15,996 nt of DNA from Caryophanales bacterium (lineage in GTDB: Bacteria > Bacillota_I > Bacilli_A > RFN20 > JAISJY01). A program made the translations under genes and the position numbers. The stretch is taken from positions 1 through 15,996 of the forward strand of contig JAISJY010000148.1 in assembly GCA_031261365.1 (NCBI GenBank), given 5' to 3'. Positions 6,978-13,784 of the stretch are shown one piece after another. The stretch's first letter is position 1. Every line of letters starts with the position of its first letter. The notes beneath the pieces were generated by a model. That model was given only the letters and a program-made list of their open reading frames with translations. It was not told the origin of the DNA and made no database searches.

Positions 6978-7847
6978 TTATTCTTCAAATTTATCGGCTT
7001 TAATAACTTCAATTCGTTTAACTCTTTCAGCAAACTTTTGAATATTCAAGTTCATAACATAGTATCTTAACAAAACAAAAAATGAATAAATAAAAACAGC
7101 AATGAATATTATAATGATAAATAAATAAGCTGGTATTTCTGGAATTAACAACATAGTTAAACTAAATAAAAGTAATAAGATAATAGACATAAACAAATTA
7201 ACTAAAAACATTTCCCTTTTCATCTTTTTACTAGTTGTATATTCAAGTTCATTTGTTATCTTTTTAGCCTCTTCTACATTCAAATATTGAGCACTGAAAA
7301 TGCCTAAATATTTAGAAGAAGTAAAGAGAAAGAAAATATCATAAGACAATAAAAAAGAGAAAATACCTAAAAGTGATAAAACAGTGATTAGATTTTGGTT
7401 ATTTATTACATAGTTGTTTATGTCTTTTATAATAGCTTCATTATCAGCAATTCTATCTAATAAAGTCATAAAATCAGGGTGAAATATTTCAAGATAACCT
7501 AAAGATGAAGCAAACAAAGCTACCATAAATATTAAAAAACAAAACAAAAAATGAGGAAAAATCAAAACCGAAAAAGTAAAAAAACTTCTCCGCATTGGCT
7601 TAAATCCGACATATAAATCACTACTTAATATTTCTTCTTTTCTTAATAATTTAAGAGAAACTAAATTAAAAGATAAATGGAATAAACAAAAAATCAAATA
7701 GAGAAATATTATTGCCATGACATCAATAATTTGATAGACTAATAAAACAAAAGGGACTAAACAAATGATAGAAAAAGGAAGTAAAATAGGAATAATTTTA
7801 TTAAAATTTTTTCCTAATTTTTTAAATCCATCTTTAATATTACTCAT
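6978..7847 (-). CDS. polytopic membrane protein of unknown function
   Basis: I do not recognise a family for this 289-residue protein. It has about six membrane segments (roughly residues 17-37, 42-66, 93-117, 153-175, 212-232 and 236-262). A hydrophilic loop lies near residues 118-152, a charged stretch at 186-210 (LNVEEAKKITNELEYTTSKKMKRE), and the cytoplasmic tail (KFAERVKRIEVIKADKFEE) is charged. Its ATG lies inside the end of thiI (ATGAGTAA; 8-nt overlap) with only a weak purine-rich sequence in front, so translation is probably coupled to thiI. It is the last protein gene of the ezrA operon. A transporter-like or membrane-organisation role cannot be told from the sequence. Confidence 0.8.
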   Translation of the reverse strand: MSNIKDGFKKLGKNFNKIIPILLPFSIICLVPFVLLVYQIIDVMAIIFLYLIFCLFHLSFNLVSLKLLRKEEILSSDLYVGFKPMRRSFFTFSVLIFPHFLFCFLIFMVALFASSLGYLEIFHPDFMTLLDRIADNEAIIKDINNYVINNQNLITVLSLLGIFSFLLSYDIFFLFTSSKYLGIFSAQYLNVEEAKKITNELEYTTSKKMKREMFLVNLFMSIILLLLFSLTMLLIPEIPAYLFIIIIFIAVFIYSFFVLLRYYVMNLNIQKFAERVKRIEVIKADKFEE

Positions 7848-9006
7848 CTTCTTTTACCCATTCCACTATAATATTTTTGCATACATCATAAATAATGTCA
7901 GAAAAAAGAAACTTCTTTTCTTGATATTCTGCCTCTTTTATAGTTGGTTTAGTGACAGGATTTAAAGGTGTAAAAATAGTACAGCAGTCTTCATAAGGTC
8001 TAATCGAAATATCAAAAGTGCCTATTTTGTTAGCTTGTTTAATTATTTCAGTTTTATCAATAGTGGCTAAAGGTCTGATAACAGGTATGGAAACAACAGC
8101 ATTAATAGTTTTCATACTTTCTAAAGTTTGACTAGCAACTTGCCCAATAGATTCCCCTGTAACTAAAACTTTACAGTTATTCTTACCCGCGATTATTTGA
8201 GATATTCTAAACATCATCCTTCTTAAAATAGTAATGTTATAAGGTTCAGTACAGTTATTTATTATGGCTTCTTGTAAGGTTGTTATATTGACAATGGTTA
8301 ATTTAATTTGAGGTTGATACAAAGTTAAAACTTTTAATAAATCTCTAACCTTTTCTAAGGCTAAATCACTAGTATAAGGAGGCGAAGCAAAATGAATAGC
8401 CTTTATTCTAACACCTTTCTTTAACATTTGAAAACCTGCTACAGGTGAATCAATTCCCCCGCTCATTAGTAATAAAGCTTTGCTAGATACTCCTAAAGGG
8501 AAACCTCCTAAACCTTGAATAATATTTGTATATAAATAAGCCCCATTATCTCTTATTTCAATATATTCTTTTATGTCAGGATTATGTAAATTAACTTTTA
8601 ACTTTAATATTTCAATAATATCAGTCGCGACTTCATTAATTATAGCCAAAGACCTGTAAGGGAAAGTTTTATCACCTCTTTGAACACTCAAAGCAAAAGA
8701 ATTAACTTTTTCTTCTTTTAATAAGTCAAAAGAAGCTTTTTTAATTAAGTTAATATCTTTATCAACTCTAACAACTTTTGAATAAGATTGAATACCAGAA
8801 ACATTTGAAATTAAATTAGCAATTAAATCAATATCTTCTTGATTTATTTCAATGTAGATACGGTCGTGTGTCCTAATAACTTTGGCAGTTGTATATCTTT
8901 TAAGAGTATGTTTAACATTCTTTTCTAAAGTTCTAATAAACTCTATTTTATTCTTACCTTTAGTGTTTAACTCGCCAAATCTTAATAACAAGTGGGTATA
9001 TGTCAT
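7840..9006 (-). CDS. thiI: tRNA 4-thiouridine synthase ThiI
   Basis: ThiI adenylates U8 of tRNA and replaces the oxygen with sulfur delivered by a cysteine desulfurase, making 4-thiouridine; it can also supply sulfur for thiamine thiazole. The 388-residue protein has an N-terminal ferredoxin-like and THUMP region (about 1-165) beginning HLLLRFGELNTKGKN. A PP-loop ATPase domain follows, with SGGIDSP (182-188) and the conserved VTGESIGQVASQT (282-294). EDCCTIFTP carries the Cys (341/342) aligned with the catalytic Cys344 of E. coli ThiI. There is no C-terminal rhodanese domain, as in Bacillus ThiI, so the enzyme must take persulfide from a separate protein. The upstream desulfurase is the obvious donor. 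The ATG overlaps the desulfurase stop (ATGA), and AGAGGT lies 10 nt upstream within that gene. Confidence 0.95.
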   Translation of the reverse strand: MTYTHLLLRFGELNTKGKNKIEFIRTLEKNVKHTLKRYTTAKVIRTHDRIYIEINQEDIDLIANLISNVSGIQSYSKVVRVDKDINLIKKASFDLLKEEKVNSFALSVQRGDKTFPYRSLAIINEVATDIIEILKLKVNLHNPDIKEYIEIRDNGAYLYTNIIQGLGGFPLGVSSKALLLMSGGIDSPVAGFQMLKKGVRIKAIHFASPPYTSDLALEKVRDLLKVLTLYQPQIKLTIVNITTLQEAIINNCTEPYNITILRRMMFRISQIIAGKNNCKVLVTGESIGQVASQTLESMKTINAVVSIPVIRPLATIDKTEIIKQANKIGTFDISIRPYEDCCTIFTPLNPVTKPTIKEAEYQEKKFLFSDIIYDVCKNIIVEWVKEDE

Positions 9007-10106
9007 ATTGTTCTTACCTCTTTTAAACTTTGTAAAAGTGTTTCTATAAAACCTTTAATGTCTTCTTCACTAGTCAAATGTGATAGACTAACTCTAATTG
9101 AATTATTAGCTAAATGTTCACTCTTTGTTGTTTCATAAACAGGTCTAGAAAAAGACTTAGAATAAGAGGAACAAGCTGAAGTAGTTGAAAGATAATAGCC
9201 TTTACTATTTAAATAATTAAAGATAACTTCACCTTTATGTTTTAATAAAGAAAAGTTAAAAATATAATTAGAACTATTAAAAGAATTAAGATGTAGAAAA
9301 GGATTATCTTTTAAATTGTTTTCTAATAAAGCATATAACTTACTAACATAGTTTTTTCTTTCAACAAAATGGTCAAAAGCTATTCTTATACTCTGGGCAA
9401 AACAATAATTAGCAATGAAGTTTTCAGTTCCACTTCTTTGATTTCTTTCTTGTCCTCCCCCAAAAATTAGAGGATTTAAAAGTTTGCTAGTTTTGTTAAT
9501 TAAGCATCCAACTCCTTTAAGTCCGTATATTTTATGACTTGATAAACTGAGCAAATCATAATTATTACTTATTCTTATTTTCCCTAAGGCTTGAACTCCA
9601 TCTAAAAATAAATAGGTATTATTTGTATGACATAACTTATATAATTCGTCTTGAAGTTGAACAGTTCCTAGTTCATTATTAACCAAAGAAGTAACTAACA
9701 TCAAAGTATTATCATTTAACAAAGTCTTTAAATGTTCTAAATCAATTAAACCATCTTCTTTAACATTTACATATTTAATAATGTAACCTTCTAATTTTAA
9801 AAGAGTATTATAAATACTTAAATGGTCTATTTTTGTTGATATTATTTCTTTTTTCTTGCTTGGTAATAATCCTTTAATACCTAAATTATTAGCTTCGGTA
9901 GCACTAGCCGTAAAAATGATTTCTTCAGGTTTAACATTAAGAGTTTTAGCAATAATATTTCTACTTTCTTGTAAAAGTGCAAAAGAAGCTCTACCTAATT
10001 TATGTAAAGAAGAAGGGTTAGCGAAATGCTTTAAAGACATTTCATTATAAATAGCTAAAACTTCTGGGTCAAGAGGAGAAGTTGCTGCATAATCAAGATA
10101 AACCAT
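9003..10106 (-). CDS. cysteine desulfurase (IscS/NifS family), sulfur donor for ThiI
   Basis: A PLP-dependent enzyme that removes sulfur from L-cysteine as a protein-bound persulfide. The 367 residues start MVYLDYAATSPLDPEV. They include the ATEANN motif (69-74), H95 near the cofactor ring and the PLP-binding lysine K192 in SSHKIYGLKG. GGGQERNQRSGTEN (216-229) and the catalytic Cys312 in STTSACSSYSKSF follow. The short length and position beside thiI match the dedicated ThiI partner (NifZ/IscS-like) of Bacillus rather than a general Fe-S desulfurase, though no other desulfurase is visible to compare. The start overlaps the ezrA stop by one base (TAATG), with no recognisable RBS, implying translational coupling. 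Confidence 0.93.
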   Translation of the reverse strand: MVYLDYAATSPLDPEVLAIYNEMSLKHFANPSSLHKLGRASFALLQESRNIIAKTLNVKPEEIIFTASATEANNLGIKGLLPSKKKEIISTKIDHLSIYNTLLKLEGYIIKYVNVKEDGLIDLEHLKTLLNDNTLMLVTSLVNNELGTVQLQDELYKLCHTNNTYLFLDGVQALGKIRISNNYDLLSLSSHKIYGLKGVGCLINKTSKLLNPLIFGGGQERNQRSGTENFIANYCFAQSIRIAFDHFVERKNYVSKLYALLENNLKDNPFLHLNSFNSSNYIFNFSLLKHKGEVIFNYLNSKGYYLSTTSACSSYSKSFSRPVYETTKSEHLANNSIRVSLSHLTSEEDIKGFIETLLQSLKEVRTI

Positions 10107-11803
10107 TATTTTAGAGGGAAATTAATATAACCATTATCTAATTTCCTTAAAGTAGCTTCGCATAAAGAAAAATCTGCTTGTTGAAATAAATATATTCCTT
10201 TTTCAACAGTTTCAGCCACATTAGAAAAAGAAACTTGAGCACAAGCAATTTGGATTAAAAGTTCAGTATATTCCATTAAAGATATTTCGGCATTTAAAGT
10301 ATTCTCTAAACTCTTTATATCTTTGGCTAGAATTTGGTCATAATGAGTGGCTTCACTTAAATTAGCTGACTTGGTGAAGTTATTACTAAACTTACTATAA
10401 TCTTCTTTTAATAAACGAATATTTGGATTAAAGTGGTGAATTAGAAGAGCATGGTTAGTCTTTTCTAATTTTATTTGTAATTTTCTAATATTTTGTAAAT
10501 AAGTTGTTTGACGGTTAAATAAAGTAGAGGCTTGGTCAGATAAACTTTCTCTTAAAAATTGATAACTACTTAAATGTTTTTCAAACTCATCACAAACTAA
10601 TTTTAAATTAAGCATATTAGCCACTCTTTGAGAGTAAGGAGTTTGAGAATAAATAGAAGAGTTTACATTCTCTTTAGTTTTGGCAACCTTACTAGAAAAG
10701 TCATAACATTTTAAAATATAATCTTCAGTTTCATTGCTATTAGAAAAGTCTAAAGATAATTGTTCTAATTTAGGTTTTAGTATTTTAAACTCAGCTTGTA
10801 TTCTTTCAGAATTAGCAAAAGATTTTTCTACTCCTTCATCATATTCAATTTTACATTTTTCTTCATTCTTTAAAGCCTCTAATAAGTTTGACATTTCATC
10901 TTTTAGATTATTCACTTCAACAATTAAGTTTTCTTCATTGGCTTTACTTAATAACTCAATAATTTTGACCATTCTTTTATCAAAGTTATCAATTTTCTTA
11001 TATGGGTCAAGATGTGCAATAGGGTAATTTAATCGCATTTCTTCATATTTATTTTTAATATCGGTCATTAAATCATGAACATCAATAGTTAAAACTGTAA
11101 TAACACTAGGTACAATATCTAAAAAAGTTATGTAGTCTTCAACAACTTTGCTTAGACTCTTTTTTAATTGACCAGCCTCATTAAATAAACCTGACTCTAA
11201 TAAAACTTCTGCTCTATCTAAATCATATTCAATTTTCTTTCTAGTTTCTCCTAAATAAGATTTAACAAACTCAAAATATTGGGGAGTTTTTTCAATAGCT
11301 TGAGAAGCGGTGTAGTATTTGTCTTTGATAATATCTAAATCATTTTTAATTAATGGTTCATCTTTTAATTCGGCTTTAATCATATAAGAAATATTTTGGA
11401 GTTTAGATAAGTAATCAAAAAGTTTCTTTTCTAAATTAGGTAAAAGATTATTAACTTCTTTTAAGTTCCTTCTTTCTAAAAAATGTTTAATTTTATTATA
11501 ATCAACATCAAGAGTAGCATATTCACTTTCGACACTATTAAATTGTTCGGCAATATCATTAAATAGTTTAGTAAATCTAAAGTTTCTTTTAGAGAGTAAA
11601 TCTATTTTATCACGGTCATTTTGAATGCTTTCTATTTCCATTCGTATCTTAAAATTAATGGAATCAATATTTTCAAAGTAGTTTTTTTCTTTTTTCTTTT
11701 TAAGATGAGTAAAAATATAAATAAGAGCAACAATAACAAATGCTCCTAAAACAACTCCTATAATGACAATATTGTCTTTAATAAAATCAATGATACTTGG
11801 CAT
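10106..11803 (-). CDS. ezrA: septation ring formation regulator EzrA
   Basis: EzrA is a membrane-anchored, spectrin-like protein of low-GC Gram-positive bacteria that binds FtsZ, limits Z-ring formation to mid-cell and joins the divisome. The 565-residue product has the family length and order: a short outside N-terminus, one transmembrane helix (about 9-31), a positively charged stop (HLKKKKEKNYF), then long helical coiled-coil repeats to the end. The signature near the membrane (YFENIDSINFKIRMEIESIQ) is degenerate compared with Bacillus, as expected for a fast-evolving family, so the call rests on architecture and on the thiI/desulfurase neighbourhood. There is no Shine-Dalgarno. An extended -10 lies nine bases before the ATG, suggesting a leaderless transcript. 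It heads the ezrA-desulfurase-thiI-membrane protein operon. Confidence 0.85.
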   Translation of the reverse strand: MPSIIDFIKDNIVIIGVVLGAFVIVALIYIFTHLKKKKEKNYFENIDSINFKIRMEIESIQNDRDKIDLLSKRNFRFTKLFNDIAEQFNSVESEYATLDVDYNKIKHFLERRNLKEVNNLLPNLEKKLFDYLSKLQNISYMIKAELKDEPLIKNDLDIIKDKYYTASQAIEKTPQYFEFVKSYLGETRKKIEYDLDRAEVLLESGLFNEAGQLKKSLSKVVEDYITFLDIVPSVITVLTIDVHDLMTDIKNKYEEMRLNYPIAHLDPYKKIDNFDKRMVKIIELLSKANEENLIVEVNNLKDEMSNLLEALKNEEKCKIEYDEGVEKSFANSERIQAEFKILKPKLEQLSLDFSNSNETEDYILKCYDFSSKVAKTKENVNSSIYSQTPYSQRVANMLNLKLVCDEFEKHLSSYQFLRESLSDQASTLFNRQTTYLQNIRKLQIKLEKTNHALLIHHFNPNIRLLKEDYSKFSNNFTKSANLSEATHYDQILAKDIKSLENTLNAEISLMEYTELLIQIACAQVSFSNVAETVEKGIYLFQQADFSLCEATLRKLDNGYINFPLK

Positions 11804-11812
11804 AACAATATA

Positions 11813-11821
11813 AGTATAACA
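11813..11821 (-). promoter_or_regulatory. extended -10 promoter of ezrA, predicted near-leaderless
   Basis: On the minus strand, TGtTATACT forms an extended -10 (TATACT at 11813-11818). Nine bases separate it from the ATG at 11803, giving a leader of 0-3 nt. No good -35 is visible, as is common for extended -10 promoters. Confidence 0.55.
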
Positions 11822-11831
11822 TTTTTTAAGG

Positions 11832-11837
11832 TATAAT
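11832..11837 (+). promoter_or_regulatory. -10 box of the divergent lipoprotein gene
   Basis: TATAAT on the plus strand, about 40 nt before the ATG at 11878, leaves a leader of about 34 nt holding a GGAGG site (11861-11865). It lies back-to-back with the ezrA promoter, within the region RNA polymerase would cover there. Confidence 0.5.
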
Positions 11838-11877
11838 ATTAAGGAACAATTAAAAAAGATGGAGGTTATTATAAATA

Positions 11878-12699
11878 ATGAATAGGTTTATGAGGGTTGG
11901 GTTCTTAATTATTTACATAATATCTATCTTTTCTTTATCTTCTTGTTCTATTCCAAAACCTAACATTTTGGGATTATGGTTTTCTGAAGGTTATAGAAAG
12001 AAAGAATATGATTTAGATTATTTTAATAATTTAGATGATGATACTTTAGATAGATTTTTATTTGAGTTTAAAGAAGACCATACTTTTTTGCAAACAAGAA
12101 TAGATAACGAGGTGTCAAAAGGAACATATTTATCAGAAAAAACTAAAGAAAGAAGAATTAATTTAATTACTTTATTTTATGAAGATGGAACTATTATAGT
12201 TGCTCAAAATCTTGTTGAGGGCGGAGATAGTTATTATCTTTTATTTGAGTTACCTTATAAAGATAAAATAATGGTGTTTGGTAAAAGTGAAACAATAGAT
12301 TATAGAGTAAAAACTAATTATTTATTTTCAACTCCTGTTCCAATAGGAAGAAATTCTGGTTTTCCTTCGTATAATGGTTACATTCCTACTAATACTAATT
12401 TTACAACTCTAACCTATGGTTCTTTTATGGATTATGGTGATGATGTTTTAATTGGTTTTGAAACGAATGACCCTAGCTTTAATATGTATTCAGATCCTTC
12501 AATGGCTTATAAACATCTTAAATGGTATCTTTCTTTTAATGGATTAGGAGCAAATTATAAAGCATATTTGCCACACTTGAAACTTTTATTTTATTTACAA
12601 ATAGAGGAAGATGTAGTTAATTTAACTTATTTTAGATTACATTTAAAGATGTTTTTAGAAGAAGAGAATGTTATAAAGATAGGTTTATATTTGATTTAA
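11878..12699 (+). CDS. lipoprotein of unknown function
   Basis: I do not recognise this 273-residue protein. It has a signal peptide with a hydrophobic core (about 7-19) and lipobox LSSC, with lipidated Cys23. The following segment (ILGLWFSEG ... LFEFKEDHTFLQT ... GTYL) has the G-x-W start and extended-strand pattern of lipocalin-like stress or substrate-binding domains, but this is only a resemblance. The rest is rich in Tyr, Phe and Asn and looks beta-structured. The GGAGG site is 12 nt from the ATG, longer than usual, but an in-frame TAA two codons upstream excludes an earlier start. The last ~45 residues (from LPHLKLLFYL) are more helical and hydrophobic than the rest. I found no alternative frame that extends the protein. 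It sits between ezrA and rpsD and reads with rpsD. Confidence 0.8.
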   Translation: MNRFMRVGFLIIYIISIFSLSSCSIPKPNILGLWFSEGYRKKEYDLDYFNNLDDDTLDRFLFEFKEDHTFLQTRIDNEVSKGTYLSEKTKERRINLITLFYEDGTIIVAQNLVEGGDSYYLLFELPYKDKIMVFGKSETIDYRVKTNYLFSTPVPIGRNSGFPSYNGYIPTNTNFTTLTYGSFMDYGDDVLIGFETNDPSFNMYSDPSMAYKHLKWYLSFNGLGANYKAYLPHLKLLFYLQIEEDVVNLTYFRLHLKMFLEEENVIKIGLYLI

Positions 12700-12774
12700 T
12701 TAAATATTTTGCTTTAATAAGAGGAAATAATTTCTTTTTTAAGAGTGAACCTTTACTTTTCCTTTAACATTTTG

Positions 12775-12804
12775 TTGACAAAAGAGGTTACCTTATAGTA
12801 AAAT
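12775..12804 (+). promoter_or_regulatory. sigma-A promoter of rpsD
   Basis: A perfect TTGACA (12775-12780) is followed after 18 nt by TAAAAT (12799-12804). Transcription would start near 12811, giving a leader of about 136 nt before rpsD. Confidence 0.75.
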
Positions 12805-12810
12805 ATACAA

Positions 12811-12946
12811 GCGTTGACAAACAGCACGCAAATTAATTGTACAAGTTAATACCTAGAGGGATGAGATTAGCCAAGCTGTAGGGTGAAATCAGTTATATTA
12901 ACTTATAAATTAAGAAATTGCGCATATACTATTTAGGAGGTAAGAA
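12811..12946 (+). promoter_or_regulatory. structured rpsD leader, candidate S4 autoregulatory RNA
   Basis: The leader can fold into nested helices. CGC-a-AATT (12827-12834) pairs with AATTGCG (12916-12922), leaving one bulged A, and AAGTTAATA (12843-12851) pairs with TATTAACTT (12896-12904). They enclose a G-rich, conserved-looking core (GAGGGATGAGATTAGCC ... GTAGGGTGAAATC, 12855-12890). In Bacillus subtilis rpsD is repressed by its own product binding such a leader. The core here fits that role, but I cannot align it. GGAGG at 12936-12940 lies 6 nt before the ATG and just outside the outer helix. Confidence 0.65.
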
Positions 12947-13570
12947 ATGTCACGATACACAGGACCAGCAGTTAAGAAATCCCGTAGATTAAAGTTTTCT
13001 ACGCTGGAAAGAGGCGAAGAGTTAAGAAAAAAAGATGGTGGAGTTGTTAAAGTACCCGGACAACACGGTGCTAATACTAGAGCGAAGATAAGCGAATATG
13101 GAAAACAACTTCAAGAAAAGCAAAAAGTTAGATTTATGTATGGTATTAATGAAAGACAATGTGTTCGTTTATTCATTAAGGCTAAGAAAACTAAAGGTGT
13201 TACAGGTTATGAATTTTTAAAGATTCTTGAATCAAGATTAGACAACTTAGTTTACCGTTTGAACTTTGCAAGAACAAGAAGAGGAGCTAGACAACTAGTT
13301 ACACATGGACATATTGAAGTAAATGGTAGTAAAGTTGATATAGCATCTTACTTATGTAAACCAGGCGATGTTATCTCTGTTAGAGAAAAAGATAGAGACT
13401 TAGTCATAATTAGACAAAGTTTAGAAGCTTTAGGAACTAATACAAAATCATTCTTACATTTAGATGTAGAAACATTAAGTGGAAAATACTTAGGTTATCC
13501 TGAACAGTCAGAATTGAATCAAGGTATTCAAGCAAATCTAATTGTTGAATATTACAATAGAAACATTTAA
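12947..13570 (+). CDS. rpsD: 30S ribosomal protein S4
   Basis: S4 binds 16S rRNA early in assembly of the small subunit and helps control decoding accuracy. The 207-residue product begins MSRYTGPAVKKSRRL and has the conserved VPGQHGANTRAKISEYGKQL and EKQKVRFMYGINERQ segments. The S4 RNA-binding domain follows (LESRLDNLVYRLNFARTRRGARQLVTHGHI EVNG, about 93-130), with NLIVEYY near the end. There are no zinc-binding Cys residues near the N-terminus, so it is the zinc-free form. Residues 17-37 (FSTLERGEELRKKDGGVVKV) are more charged than in common homologues. The gene stands alone with its own promoter, leader, strong RBS (GGAGG) and terminator, and ends with tandem stops (TAA TAA). Confidence 0.97.
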   Translation: MSRYTGPAVKKSRRLKFSTLERGEELRKKDGGVVKVPGQHGANTRAKISEYGKQLQEKQKVRFMYGINERQCVRLFIKAKKTKGVTGYEFLKILESRLDNLVYRLNFARTRRGARQLVTHGHIEVNGSKVDIASYLCKPGDVISVREKDRDLVIIRQSLEALGTNTKSFLHLDVETLSGKYLGYPEQSELNQGIQANLIVEYYNRNI

Positions 13571-13580
13571 TAAAAACAGC

Positions 13581-13615
13581 AGAGGGTGGTCTAAAAAGCC
13601 ACTCTTTTTATTTTG
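13581..13615 (+). terminator. intrinsic terminator of rpsD
   Basis: AGAG-gg-TGGT pairs with GCCACTCT around the loop ctaaaaa, with a two-base bulge and one G-U pair. A T-rich tail (TTTTTATTTT) follows 11 nt after the stop codons. Confidence 0.75.
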
Positions 13616-13698
13616 CTTTATTAACCATTAGTAACTATTTGTCATTACTGAAAATAAATATATCTTTTTCAAAAAATTAATAATATTTTTATATGTTA

Positions 13699-13707
13699 TG
13701 ATATTAT
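13699..13707 (+). promoter_or_regulatory. extended -10 promoter of the ABC exporter gene
   Basis: TGaTATTAT forms an extended -10 without a clear -35. It predicts a leader of about 70 nt before the ATG at 13785, with a modest AGGA site 8 nt upstream of the start. The rest of the 13616-13784 gap shows no gene or hairpin that I can support. Confidence 0.4.
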
Positions 13708-13784
13708 ATAGCCAAGTAAAATAGATATTTAAATGATACGGTAATCAAAGTTTATTAAAGAAAGAGGTGTGACTAGGAAAACAG

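Noticed and set aside
12720..12745. Possible terminator after the lipoprotein gene (AAGAGGAAA-taa-TTTCTTTTTT)
   Set aside because: The stem is nearly all A-T and G-U pairs and uses up the T-tract, so it would be a very weak terminator.
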